From Ceratotherium simum simum (taxonomy: Eukaryota > Chordata > Mammalia > Perissodactyla > Rhinocerotidae): a stretch of DNA of 64,000 bases. The stretch spans positions 2,638,291-2,702,290 of the forward strand of contig NW_004454163.1 in the NCBI RefSeq assembly GCF_000283155.1, given 5' to 3'. Positions 10,520 through 22,169 of the stretch are shown piece after piece. Each line of letters begins with the position of its first letter. The stretch's first letter is position 1. Below the pieces are notes generated by a model. The model worked only from the letters and a program-made list of their open reading frames with translations, was not told where the DNA came from and made no database searches. Both the position numbers and the translations under genes were made by a program.

Positions 10520-13470
10520 GAACAAATATGTCGTGCTTCTATAAACGTTGCCTTTTGAGGCACAGACACACTGGGACCATACTAAAAACTTGGGCTGGCC
10601 TAAGGCACTTTAACTACTTCTCTTCTACAGAAAGCACACCTCTCTAACAGATTTAATTTGAACAGACTTAGATAACAGTAGCAATGTTTTTTTAAATAGA
10701 CATTTTGCTCCAAGAATTCCAGGTTTCTGTAATTTAAACAAATGAAGTGCGCAGTTTCCTTGGCAATAGAGCAGAAGAAAACAAAGAAGTAGAAATGAAT
10801 AAGACAAAACAATATATTTTGGGGTGAATGGCTTTGTTAGTCTTTGATTGTAACTGATAATTTGAATTTCATTATCATTTGTTCAGTGTTGATGTATAGC
10901 CGTTTATCATGAATCATTGTAGGTAGCTACATATAATGACTGTTTTTTCATTTTTGTAAAGTTTGCCTAGTTGCTATGGTGACAGTTATTATAAAATGAG
11001 CAAAATAAAATTAAGACCACTACATGTCTAGAATAAAATCAATGAGGTAATACTCTAAAAGTGGGCATTTGTTGTTTTATATATCGTTAAAGCACTGAAA
11101 TAAAAATTACATTTGCTCTAAACAGCAGGTTATTTCTAATTTTACATTAATGCATCTGAAAGAGGTGAAAAGAAGAGCTAACATACAGTGATTGCATGAA
11201 AAAACTGAGTTATATAAGATGCTCTTATTGAGATTGAGTATATATTAAAGCAAACTGTTTTTAGCTCATGGGTTACAAAATTAAATATTTTAAAAAAGTA
11301 ATCCATGCCTCATGCATATTTCCCTAAATGTGTGGTTCTTCCCTTTTTACTCATCTGTAATCAACAAAACAAAATAGAAAATACTCTCTTTTTTTTAAAT
11401 ACTGACTCGATTTCTATTTGATGTTTGGCAGACAATCAAGAATCGACAATTCTCCACATGACAGGTTTTGCTTTTTTTTCCTACATATTTGTCTTCTCTA
11501 AATTCAAAATACGTGTTTTCCGGTGACAATCGACTGAATGTGGCTTTGGAGAATTTGAGAAAATATCCTAGAACTCATGTTCTTTCACTGTCTCCTGCTT
11601 ACATCAAAACCTGCCCATCCCTTTCTCGGGAGCAGAAAAGCTTATGAGATCTTGAAGAACAGAGTCCATAAAGTTTAATCTGCTCTCTTACACTGTGAGA
11701 AATTTGTAAATCGATTCCTTACCAGATGCTGTAATTCTTTTGGATTGAAGATAAATTGTTGAATTCCAAGAGAATAGATACAAACAAAACTATTAACCTT
11801 GACAATTCATAGACAGAATAAAGCATATTACTCATTCTCTGTTTTGCAAAATAGTATCAGTTTTTAAAAGTGAAAAGAATGCTTGAGAAAATCTTTTCAC
11901 CTGTTTAGGAAAAATAATTGGTTTATTTAAGAACAACGAGGGTGCAAATTTCCTAAGGAATGCAAATTGAATTGGAGAGCCGAAAGCTAGCGATCTCATT
12001 TTACTGCATCTCAAGATACAGGAAAATCCTAGCAGTTATGTTGACAGTCAGAGCTTCCTTTTTTTGTTTTGTTTTGTTTATATTGTTTTTGTTTTTAGTT
12101 TTAATAATCCTGCTCTGGTGACCTCTTTCCAACTGAAAATATGAAGAGTCTGAGACATGTTAGCTATTGGAGATGATGTCTTGAAATTTTCATTCAAAGA
12201 ACCTTGCAAGTGTCCCGCCCACATGCAGAAAAACGCCCAGGAATTGCAAGAGAGAAGCTTTCTTATTTTATTATCATGCACACATCTCCAGCCTCTGTGA
12301 ATTTATCATTCTCTCGATCACTGCCTGACTCACCTTAGAAATTAACATATATTTTACTTTTCTTTCTCGAACATTAAAAATGCATTACAATGAATAATAT
12401 AGCAGGGCTATGTATAAAACCAAACTTTCCGCATCCTCTTTGAAATGTTTATTCTTCACCAGAGATCCTCTGAGGAAAACACATTGAAAGGATGATCAGT
12501 AATTTAATTTTTTATCATAAGCATTAGTGGCAAATAAAAGACAAAAGTACTTTGCAGTGCTAAAGAAAAAACATGAGATATTCATCAAGGGAAGGTACTG
12601 CCTTCAGACTGACTGCCAGGTCATGCATATTCTTTTTCTTTTCAAATAGAGAAAATCACAAGATTAATATGCAGACTCTGGAAATATTTCCTAAGTATGT
12701 CACAAGTAGCAAATATTGAAGACGCTTGCCAAATATAGAGAGACATCTAAAAGCTTTTATAGAAAAATGAGGTTATTAAACAGCTTTTTTATTAAAATAT
12801 GAATCTAAAATTCAGAATTATGTTGCTTTTCAAAGTCTCTTGAATTATGATCTTTTCTAAAAATGACATAAGAAAAAAATATGCAGTCAAGTTAGATTGT
12901 TAGTTAGCTGTGTAAAGTAAGAAAAAAACAAAAGCTCAATTTTGACTGGCGCCCAAAATCATAACAACATGTGATACTTCTACATTAATTTTTTAAATTT
13001 GACTAATAGAAAGCCTAAAAAGGCTAATATCAACTACAGGTAAAACTCAGTGAAACAATACTGCCAATCATTGCTTTAGAATTTTGTGGCAGTATTAAAA
13101 AGAAGGATAAAAATAAAGTGTTATCTTCCCTTTCTAAAGAAAAGTTTAGAAATTATTTCATATTTGCCTGTCATATTTCTAGGTTCTATAGTATTTGATC
13201 CATGAGCAATGAAAAAAATATTTAATTGGGAAGGCTTTATGGTCTGTGAGGAAATAAAACAAAGTCTCATGTAGCAATAACTCTATTAAACAATAATATA
13301 ATTAAATTGTTCACCTAGACTTGAATTGAAGGTCTCTGTTTAATTATCTGTCCTGACCTTCAATTGTAGACCAATGTTCAGGAACAAAACTGTAATACAG
13401 GCAGCATCCCACCTTCAAAAAGCTGAATCTTCTCATCCTAGGCCCCATTTCCATTTTTCCATTTTTTACC
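10520..13470. other. AT-rich DNA, nothing confidently recognised
   Basis: About 3 kb without a repeat I can name. Weak exon-like signals on the minus strand (for example 11600-11690, ending CAG before GTTTTG) are too isolated to call. Confidence 0.45.
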
Positions 13471-13476
13471 CTTGAG

Positions 13477-14024
13477 CAGAGGTCCCCAAATTTTTCAGTT
13501 CACCAGTGTGTCAGCAATTTCTTACCAGTGCCCTTAGGCCAAAAGAAATACCTAACGATTCCATTTATTAAATTGTGAGATGTCAACAATGTACTAAGCA
13601 TTTATGTCCTAACAACTTAGTAGATGTTTGAAAGATAATATGTACACATAAATTGTAAGAAAGAATAATAGCGTTATTTCATTTTTAAATAACTGCAATG
13701 TCTTACTAGTGAGATGTGTGTTCCTGCTGGGCACTGCATAACTTCTGACACTTTGGAAGCAGATTGAACATCCAAAGTACCTATTTGGGACTTGCTTTTT
13801 AAGGTAACAACTGTCAAAAAAACATAACTTTTCAGACATTATGTAATTGAAAGGAATATCCTATGATCTAAGGTTGAGTCTATGTGAACGATCTTGAGCT
13901 AGTAGTTCTCCCAGCATTCAACAGATGTCAAGTACTGGTGCTTCCCTCAAAAAATTAAAATTCCCATAGCACCTCTAAATTCATTGAAGTCCTCAGAGAA
14001 CCAGCACAGAGTTTGGGACCCACA
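13477..14024. mobile_element. hAT-like DNA transposon relic
   Basis: The left end CAGAGGTCCCCAAATTTTT and the right end, whose complement reads ATGTGGGTCCCAAACTCTG, form imperfect terminal inverted repeats of the CAGGGGTCCCCAAACT kind typical of mammalian hAT elements. Flanking 8-mers CCCTTGAG (13469-13476) and CCCTCAAA (14025-14032) look like a decayed 8-bp TSD. It has no transposase frame, so it is non-autonomous or internally deleted. Confidence 0.5.
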
Positions 14025-14147
14025 TCCCTCAAAGAAGTTCTAGGGGAAAATCAGACAAGCGAGTTGTCTGCCAACCCTTTCCTCTAAAGCTCAGACGACA
14101 ATGTTTTGCCTCCAATGCCAGTTTCATCTCCCTGTCTCTTTCTCTGC

Positions 14148-14170
14148 CACACACACACACACACACACAC
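14148..14170. repeat. (CA)n microsatellite
   Basis: An uninterrupted run of about eleven CA dinucleotides, probably polymorphic. Confidence 0.95.
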
Positions 14171-14179
14171 TTGATTACC

Positions 14180-14320
14180 TTCCACCACTCATTTCATTCA
14201 TTGATTCATTCATTTAAGAAATATTAAATATTAATGAGTACCTACTATAAACACCTTGCTAAATTTTATGGATGCAACAATGAAAAAAATTCAGTCTTTG
14301 CTCACATACAGAGCTAGTGG
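14180..14320 (-). mobile_element. L2 3'-terminal fragment (antisense)
   Basis: CATTCATTTAAGAAATATT and GAGTACCTACTATAAACACC follow the complement of the L2 3' end (family text ATTTATTGAGCACCTACTATG). Confidence 0.55.
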
Positions 14321-14329
14321 GAAAAGCTA

Positions 14330-15250
14330 GAGAAGCAATTAGTCAATTACAATGCTATTCTCCTAAAGATAGGAAAGAGCATAGAATATTCTGGGAAAAG
14401 ATAAACAAGGCAACTTGCTCAATCTGGGAAATTTTGAGTCACGTAGATCAAAAGTCTGAGATTATCCATAGATTTTGTATACAAATGTTATTCTCTGTAG
14501 AGCTCAGTGTTCATTTAAATGACATACTCTAACATAAACGCATATTTTTTTCTATCCTATAAAAATGAAGTCTCTAAAATTGGGAAATATTTGGAGCTGT
14601 AACTTTTAAATCATTAAAGGAAAAAAACAAAGCTTATATCAAATTCTAATGCTCCCAAAAAGTAGTATCAGAAGCAAATAGAAAAAGCAGAGAATGTAAA
14701 CCTAAGGGGATCCTCTTCGGAGATGGAATTTTGAGGCACTTTGGAGAAAGGACAATTGCTCCATGGGAATTCTGACGGAAGAGTATCAGATTTGCCAACT
14801 CACTGAAAAGGATCTTTAGCATCCAGCGTATCTCCAAACACATGCTTTTGTTTGTTTTTGTCTTAATGTTTAAGATCACGTATATATGCCCACTTAAGTG
14901 TATGAAGATCTCAGTACAACTATACCAAACATCTTTTTTTTTTCTTTCTAAAAATACATCTGTTTGGAAAGTCATTTAGGGACCTAGTTAAGTATACAGT
15001 TTACAAGCTTATTGTCTTTGGCTGTCAAGTGGCAAATTATTGCCATCATTGACATCCTCATTCCTTCTGTCTATACATTTACACAATGAAGCCTAAAGGA
15101 ACTGTGATGCCAGAAGTCCCAGCGCATATTCCAAAAAGTATTCATGCCTTGGTACAGAGAATAGGTGTCATCTGGAAGACAGCATGCTCACCGGTAAATC
15201 TGTTCTTTGCATCCTTTCACAGCCTTCCCTGAGTGAACAGAAATAATGGT
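14330..15250. other. Unassigned; one weak exon-like block on the minus strand
   Basis: On the minus strand, 14802-14702 lies between TTTTCAG and GTTTAC, with one frame open throughout (product includes ELANLILFRQNSHGAIVL). This could be a further exon of the candidate decayed gene at 16-21 kb, but I could not connect its phase. Nothing else is recognised. Confidence 0.25.
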
Positions 15251-15254
15251 AGCA

Positions 15255-15478
15255 AGTTCTTATGCCACACCTACTATGGACCAGATAATTTTCATCATGC
15301 TTTACCTCTATAAACCGATTGAGTCTATACAACCCCATAAGTTAGGTACTCTCGTTATCCCCAAATGAAACATTGAGACACAGAAAAGAAACCAGCAAAT
15401 GGTGGAATGTGATTAAAAATACAGACAATCAGCTTTCAGAGTCTGTTTTCAAACCAGTATATCATATTGCCTCCTGCC
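15255..15478 (-). mobile_element. MIR SINE (antisense)
   Basis: ACACCTACTATGGACCAGAT, then CATAAGTTAGGTACTCTCGTTATCCCC, AAATGAAACATTGAGACAC and the downstream text match the complement of MIR in order. Confidence 0.75.
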
Positions 15479-15479
15479 A

Positions 15480-16262
15480 CAGAGCTTTCTGCCGGTTCCT
15501 CCCACCAGAGATATAGATTCAGCTACAACCCCTGGAGAAAGGGAACCTAAGAAGAAATGTTGGGGATTTGTGAAAAAGGAGAACATACATATTCTCACAT
15601 TCGGTGGAAAGATTCAAGCTTACGATTATTGCTAATTAAGATTCTCTTCTTGTCTGAGCTTTCCTCCAAAGGATGCAGACATATATCACAAGACATAAAC
15701 AGATATTTCAAGCTAAACATAGTTCTCCCAAATTGGTGTTAACTAATGTGTTAATAGGAGGCATCTGGACCTCTTTTTCAGCAACTATATAAACCATGCC
15801 TTGCTGTCCCTCGGCTCTTGCCGCATAGATTTTTAGTCAGCTCATGGTTCCCCAGATTTGACTTTTAGCCCTAAACCTCATTTTTAAACCCTAAAACTGC
15901 TTTGCAATTTTGACCTATTTCCATGATATTGCAGATGATGCTAGGTGACCTGACCTCTACTTTTCCCGCCATTCCCTGGGTCTTTCACGAGGACATGAGC
16001 CTGTGTCTGTACCTAGTACTCATCATCCCTCTCCAGAACCACACCCAGGGGCCTCAAGATATGACAGGACTATTCGGCATGTGCAGGGAAAGACAATCCT
16101 TTCCTGGCACCTAAGCTTGCTTGAGTACCATGCCACACAGGTATTTATCCAGTGAACTACTCATAGTCAGAAAATGTTCTTTCAATATTCTGTGTTCGCA
16201 AAACATTAATATTCAAATGCAACAATATTGCATTAGTTTTAAATGTCTGGCTTTTTTTGTAC
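15480..16262. other. Nothing confidently recognised
   Basis: The stretch 15780-16110 is somewhat richer in C and G and contains short open frames, but I cannot assign a repeat family or exon. Confidence 0.4.
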
Positions 16263-16572
16263 CCACTGAGTCATCCAGGACCCTGGATGTTTTGCAGTCA
16301 ACACAGGTAATGTTAAACCTCACTGCAGAAAGGGAAACAACATGTATGATATTTTAGAACTTGTTTTTTTTCCACACAGCTTCCAAGATTTACATAAAAT
16401 AGTGAGAATAACATGGTGGGAGCATTCTTCAAGTCGATTTTAAACAGAGAAGTAACTGAAGTCAAATGCCAGAATAAGTTCCAGTTGGCTGTGATTTTCT
16501 TTTTCTGTTCAGTAAAGAATGACCGCAGTGATAACAACCTGATCGTGAGTTTGATAGAAAAGTGTGGGGATA

Positions 16573-16712
16573 ATTCGGTACATGTGTGTGGTGATGGGTT
16601 GTAATTAGTATTTAGGTGGTGAACATGATGTAGTCCATGCAGAAATAGAAGTACAATGATGTACACCTGAAATTTTTGCAATGTTATAAACCAATGTTAC
16701 TGCAAAAAAAAA
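16573..16712 (+). mobile_element. L1 3'UTR terminus
   Basis: The segment GGTGGTGAACATGATGTAG followed by GATGTACACCTGAAATTTTT and AATGTTATAAACCAATGTTA parallels the 3' end of the full-length L1 at 47010-47100 (GGTGGTGAACACGATGCAA, GTTATAAACCAA). It is 5'-truncated to about 130 bp and followed by an A-run that enters the gap. Confidence 0.85.
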
Positions 16713-16812
16713 NNNNNNNNNNNNNNNNNNNNNNNNNNNNNNNNNNNNNNNNNNNNNNNNNNNNNNNNNNNNNNNNNNNNNNNNNNNNNNNNNNNNNNNN
16801 NNNNNNNNNNNN
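16713..16812. other. Assembly gap (100 N)
   Basis: Exactly 100 unresolved bases immediately after a poly-A run. The round number suggests a placeholder of unknown true length. Confidence 0.99.
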
Positions 16813-19800
16813 TACTCACCAGGCCCCTTGCAGTGCTGGTTCCTGCTGCAATTGACAAGGACCCTGAAATAAGAAACTAATAACAAGAGAAAAAATACAG
16901 GTAAAAATATTTAAACAAATATTGGAAGTCATAACTTACTAGAACTTATCCCAAAATATGATAAATATGTTCAACAGACCAATTATATTGGAAGAAACAC
17001 AAAAGTTTGTAAATAACTGTCCCCTTTGACCAGAAACAACAGAGAAATTCTACCGGATGGATTCACAGGAGAATTTATCAAGCCTTTCAGAAATTGTCTA
17101 ACTGTGATGGTATTTAAAGTGTTTAGGGGATTGAAATATAAAGAAAGCTTCTCAATTCAAGATATGGAGTAACTCTAATATGGCGCCAAAATTTAGTAAG
17201 GTATTACAAAAGAAAAAATCAAATGATTATTTTCATTTAAAATGACTATTAAAATTTGTAAATAAAATAGTAGCAAACAAAATTTTTAAATTCTGTATTA
17301 TATGATGATTAGAATATGCTATTTCATTTGACTTCATCCATTGGGTAATTATTTTCCATTTAGCTAAAATGACTATAGTGAAGTCGATTGGACTCCCTGC
17401 CTTTAACTATTTAACTGTTTGAGATTCTAGGTTTGCTTTCCAAATTTGATTTCAGAAGTTTTAAAAAGTCTATCTTAATACCAAAAAATGACTGATCTAA
17501 TGAAAGAATTTGATCAATTTCTTCAACAAATTTTTAAATACCAAGACACAGAGATGATTAATGTAAACTAAGTCTCCTCTGGGAAAAAAATAGCAGGGAG
17601 ACTCCCCCATCATATTATATGAAATGAATCATGAATGTGTGGAGTATCTCTTCAAATGTCTAGATATTTTGACATTAAAATATTATTATAATTTATGAAA
17701 TTAATGGATATAAGGAGAAAACACGTATGGTAATTGCTATTCACATTTTCAATGTTGATAAGACATTTAATAGAATTAAACATTATTATTGACAAACATT
17801 ATTTATAAAACCTGAAGAGTTGAATTTTTTGAATGTAACAGAACATCTGTCTCAGTCTAAAAGTTCTTCATGTTTAATGGGGAAAACAATAGGCCCATCT
17901 CATAAAGTCAAAATCAAGATTAAGATGTATTATGTATTAGCATTCTTAGTATATTAAGCAAAAGATTATACAAGAAAAATATTTGAAGTAAATGGTTAAA
18001 ATTAAAAAAAAAAAAAAAGAAAAAAAAAAAAAGAAAAGTGTGGGGATATGTATTGTTCCTAATCAACAGCACCACCTTCTGTCTGCAGAAATGTTGGATC
18101 CTGGTGAATGGATAGCTCGCTTTGCCATGTGGCAGCCTAATTGGGGGCTTCGGCAAATGATGTAAATCCCAAATCCTCCGTACCTTGATCTCAGTGAAGT
18201 CAAAGTCATTTTTAGATAGTGCAAACTGCATGTTAGAGCAAATAAACTAAAAAAATTCAACCGAGAATAGCACATGGGAAAAAACATCACAGCTTCAATA
18301 TAGTTCGGCTAGAACTGCTAATGTCCTCCAGGTATATCCTTTTATCTACACTTCCCACATGAAAATTCTCCAAAAGAAGTTGCAAATTTCATGGGTTTTA
18401 CAGAAAAGAAAGTGTGAGCTCTAGTTTGTTACAATTGGAATGATTTAGACAACGTTGCCTCAAATCTTGTAAGTCGTCTCCATCTGAATGTTACAATACA
18501 GGGAAAATAGAGATCTAGAGGTGTAAATAAAATCACAACTCCTTTAAGTATGCATACCTCCAAATAAAAAGCTATGTGAAACACACATAGTTGCTCTTTT
18601 CTGTGCTCTAGTTCAGATAAGTGAAATAACTGAAGCCCTGAGCAATTAAAGAAGTTATAAAGCAAAAGTTAATTTGCTACTAAACTCATAAATTCATGAA
18701 GTAATGTAATGAATAGCAATGCAAGTAGAGTGTGGAGGAGGTCACAGCATGAGTCTAAATGGTACTTGGAAATATCCGGGTGAGTCTATAAAGTAGGGAA
18801 ATGATTTCTCCAGGGTCTTCAAAAGAGCTCTTGGAAGGACTCACCCTGAGGTGAAATGAACCCAGGCATCATGGCCTTAAACCTCTCATGCATCTGAAAC
18901 CATCAACAGTAGGGCAATTCTGAAAGCATGACTTTTGTCCTTAGATCTGCCTCCTCAATAATTCTTTTGAAGAGCAAGGAAACTACGTAAAAACTGAGAA
19001 AGCTATGACACTAAAACTCTGTTCCACATTGGAACACAGGTGGACCTACCTCTATAAGAACATCACACAAGAGGAGCGAGACTTTCTTTCCAAATTTGCT
19101 ACACCACTGTGCGATATTGGAATTGTAGACATCCTTCATTATTGATGATGGTGTCTGACAAAGTATCTCCAGTGCTTGAGGAGAGAAGTTTGCAGAAGAT
19201 ACTTTTGGTGAATACATTTGGAAAACATCCTAGTAAAACTTCTGAAAATAGGTGGCAGCCAAAATGAGCAGAGGGGCTTCATAAGGAGGGACGATTTGCA
19301 GGGGATAGAAAGGCTCACTATTACTGAAAGAGAGAGGATCAGGGGAGAGAGAGACAGAGAGAATGCAATGTCAGTTATCACTGTTATCCCATAACATACA
19401 AGCCCATCCATTCCCACTGGTCAGATTATAGAATCCAGGTGTGAACACAGGAGGGCTCAATTCTGAGAAAAATTGGAGAAAATGATACATATTGATATTT
19501 TATATTTCTCAAAGGACTTCAAATCATTTAACTATCCTTTTTGAATTATCTTGACATAGTCAAAGTATTGAGGAAAGTTATGAGTTAGTTTAAGACGGAT
19601 CCTTCAGGCAGAAATGGAATTTTTTCCCTAAAAAATACCCACGTTACCTGTAAAGTAAACCAAAATTCACTGGAGAATTATACAACTCTCCATTCAGCTT
19701 TGGCTACATAAGTAGACTTTGATGTTATTAAAGAGCTATTTTTTTCACTGCCTGAAGACCTAGAAGGGAATAAATGATCTCTTGAAGTCCCTTCCTATCT

Positions 19801-21420
19801 GTGATTCTATTTGTTACATTGATTAAAACTTTCTATAGAAAGAAGTTCCAATTAGAACTGAAAGTTTCCAAATACGTTAGTGGCAAAATCCCAGCCATGT
19901 CCCAAAGTCGTTGATTCCAAAGGACTAAGCAATAGTGCCAATACACCTGTGTATACTATAGAAACCAAGTGTGCCAAACATAGAAATTCCGATGCTGTGA
20001 ATGTCACTTCAATGGCAAACAAGTGACATTTCTATCAGAAGAGAAATGCTTACATATATTTCAATCATTGCAATTCAATTTTTAGAAACTATTGGCTACA
20101 GGAACCCACTGATCAATGCAAAAATAAGAGTCAAATAATAGGTTGCTATAAAAAGTGTATAAATTAACCATCGGGTAGACATAGTGAGTTTTCCATAATT
20201 TATATCTCTCTTTAATCTTTCACAGTCTGCATTAAAACCGTATTAAAAAGTTCTCAGAATCGACACTCATGATGCTATATTTTCTTAGGTTCCCTCTTTT
20301 AATAACCCTGTCTCCTTAGCAAATTATTCTCGAAAATATCACAGGAACATATCTGTTTTTCAAAGCTCCTATTCATGAGAGATAAGAATGTTGTTTTAAG
20401 GGAATATACCTTAAGTTTTGCACAAAGTAGACCATTTTCAAGCTATTAGTTAGCAACATAACTGCAACTTGAGATTTTTTATTTATTTATTTTTTACAGC
20501 TGATATCTAAACAAGTACTTTTCAGCACAGTTGTCTATGTTGTAGACTTACAATGAATCTTTCAGCAACACACGATGACCCTTCTGAGGTAGCACAGCCA
20601 CAGTCATTCACTTTATAAAAGTACCAACCACTTTGTTAACCAGGCGCTAGGCAACTATCTCTAGTGTCGCCCTTTGCCCTGTGTTCCCTGCCAAAATCAT
20701 CCAGGGAAAACAGGACATTTCCCATTGGGATTCAGTTTTTCACTCAAAGCTGCCCATTGTTCTCCTTTGGATTTTAATCATATTCTTAATGGCTTCAGAG
20801 ACAAGGCATCCAGGATGGAAGGCAAAATACTTAGTTTCTAAGATCTTTGCTTAACTATACCCCCATCTCATTTAGCTCTACAGAATTGGAAAGAAATTAA
20901 GTATGTGAGCTGTTTCTGCTCAGAGCCAGACCTTGAAGATTAAGAATAGTAAAGTCAGTTCTGAATAAATCCTTATATCAGGGAAACAGGTATTATATAA
21001 CCAGCCCTTCAGCACCTACCTCCTAAAACTCAAAACTAATAAAGATGTTGATTAGAAAGCACTCGAGTAAGTGAACAACTTTAAGGAATCTGTTAAAGGG
21101 AGAGACTCTGGTCCAAAAGAAACAGGAAATTGGCTTTCCTTTTCCCCTGTAATGTCAGGAAACATTGATAATCATTGACTCCTCTAATACAGCCATCTAC
21201 TTGTCGCTTTGTAAATTCCTAGGCCAAGAAAGGGGAAAAAAATCAAGACTAAAAGCCTATCAATATATCCCATAGTGTGATTGTTCCAGAAAAATGGTGG
21301 CTCTTGCAACCAAAGAGTCATAAGTAAAAGGTTTTGTTACTATCTTTTTAATAAATACAAAGAATATCACTGGTCGGATTGAAATCAGTCCTTACCAAAT
21401 TTGACAATTATTTGATTAAC

Positions 21421-21674
21421 ATTTTTTTTTTTTTTTTTTTGGTGAAGAAGATCAACCCTTAGCTAACATCTGATGCCAATCCTCCTCTATTTTGCTGAGG
21501 AAGAGTGCTCCTGGGATAACATCCGTGCCCATCTTCCTCTGCTTTATATGGCACACTGCCACAGCATGGCTTGACAAGCGGTGCGTCAGTGCATGCTCAG
21601 AATCCAAACCTGCGAACTCCGCCCCCCGACGTGTAGCCGGGCACACTTAACCGCTGCACCACTGGGCCGGCCCC
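21421..21674 (-). mobile_element. ERE SINE, long-tail type (antisense)
   Basis: Opens with a T-tract and reads the complement of the tail (GATCAACCCTTAGCTAACATC), ending CACCACTGGGCCGGCCCC, the reversed SINE head. The TSD TGATTAAC lies at 21413-21420 and 21675-21682. Confidence 0.95.
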
Positions 21675-21900
21675 TGATTAACTTCCTTTTTAAACTTATG
21701 CTATTAGCTTCTATTATTAATAATAATCCTTTTTGTTCATATAGAAAAAATACACCTTTACACCAACATTACAATAATTTTAAAATCATCTTGCTATTTT
21801 TTCCCTATTTGCATTAATTTCAACTGCAGAAAAATAGTAAGATCTTCCTTTACGCTGGCACCAGTTTATTCAAGTATTAGCTGTGAATAAGTCCATATAG

Positions 21901-22155
21901 GGGCTGACCCCATGGCTTACTGGTTAATTTCGTGCACTCTGCTTTGGTGGCCCAGGGTACATGGGTTTGGATCCTGGGCTCAGATCTACGCACTGCTGGT
22001 GGAGCCATGCTGTGGAGGTGTCGCACATACAAAAACTAGAGGAAGACAGGCACAGATGCTAGCTTAGGGACAGTCTTCCTCAAGCAAAAAGAGGAAAACT
22101 GGCAACAGATGTTAGCTCAAGATCAATCTTCCTCACCAAAATAAATAAATAAATA
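21901..22155 (+). mobile_element. ERE SINE, long-tail type
   Basis: Begins GGGCTGACCCCATGGCTTAC, has GGTTTGGATCC and two GATG(C/T)TAGCT tails, and ends in (AAAT)n. A short flanking match, CCATATA (21893-21899 and 22163-22169), is the likely decayed TSD. Confidence 0.92.
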
Positions 22156-22169
22156 AACAGAACCATATA

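Larger units (their letters stand above)
16573..18031 (+). mobile_element. TSD-bounded L1-mediated insertion, possible 3' transduction
   Basis: The 17-mer AGAAAAGTGTGGGGATA occurs at 16556-16572 and again, perfectly, at 18032-18048. Between the copies are, in order: an L1 3'UTR tail (16573-16702), an A-run into an assembly gap, about 1.2 kb of non-tail DNA (16813-18003), and an A-rich tract (18004-18031) directly before the second copy. The bottom-strand cut site TTCT/A is close to the L1 endonuclease consensus TTTT/A. This is the layout of an L1 insertion that carried 3' flanking sequence to a second polyadenylation site. Parts of 17000-17800 loosely resemble old L1 ORF2 text, so the cargo may itself be repeat. 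The gap leaves the true content incomplete. Confidence 0.6.
16263..20971 (-). pseudogene. Candidate decayed multi-exon gene, identity unknown
   Basis: Eight exon-like blocks lie in order on the minus strand: 20932-20971, 20552-20687, 19050-19323, 18845-18893, 18558-18637, 18184-18225, 16394-16504 and 16263-16322. Each is bounded by AG and GT, with good donors (GTAAGT, GTAGGT, GTGAGT, GTATGC) and, for 19323, a long pyrimidine tract before CAG. Codon phases agree at all seven junctions (1, 2, 0, 1, 0, 0, 0). The conceptual product is helix-like and unfamiliar (fragments: NFSPQALEILCQ, EHRKEQLCVFHIAFYLE, FALSKNDFDFTEIK). Four in-frame stops occur: TAG and TGA in the second block, TAG at 19230-19232, and TGA opening the last block. 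If real, it is a pseudogene retaining introns, either unitary or a duplicated copy. Introns are short (71-332 bp), apart from the 1.2-kb intron after 20552 and the one enlarged by the insertion at 16573-18031. I chose blocks by eye among alternatives, so chance assembly is a real possibility. Confidence 0.4.

Noticed and set aside
10974..10987. GTTGCTATGGTGAC, resembling an RFX X-box
   Set aside because: A single 14-base site in AT-rich DNA with no adjacent transcription start or exon. Chance occurrence is plausible.
16513..16544. Plus-strand block with a good acceptor (CTGTTCAG) and donor (GTGAGT)
   Set aside because: Only 32 nt, with no partner exon on that strand. The minus strand gives a better coherent model over the same bases.
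18430..18498. Minus-strand block after CATTCAG starting ATGGAGACGACTTAC
   Set aside because: In the phase required by its neighbours it hits TGA at the eighth codon, and no good donor follows. Skipping it keeps phase.
20636..20660. GTTGCCTAGCGCC on the minus strand, resembling half of an X-box
   Set aside because: The second half is poor, and the site lies within an exon-like block, which better explains the local composition.
21020..21218. Two further exon-like blocks (21124-21218 and 21020-21089) upstream of the candidate decayed gene
   Set aside because: The phases fit, but the implied introns would be only 34 and 48 bases, shorter than mammalian introns, so I did not include them.
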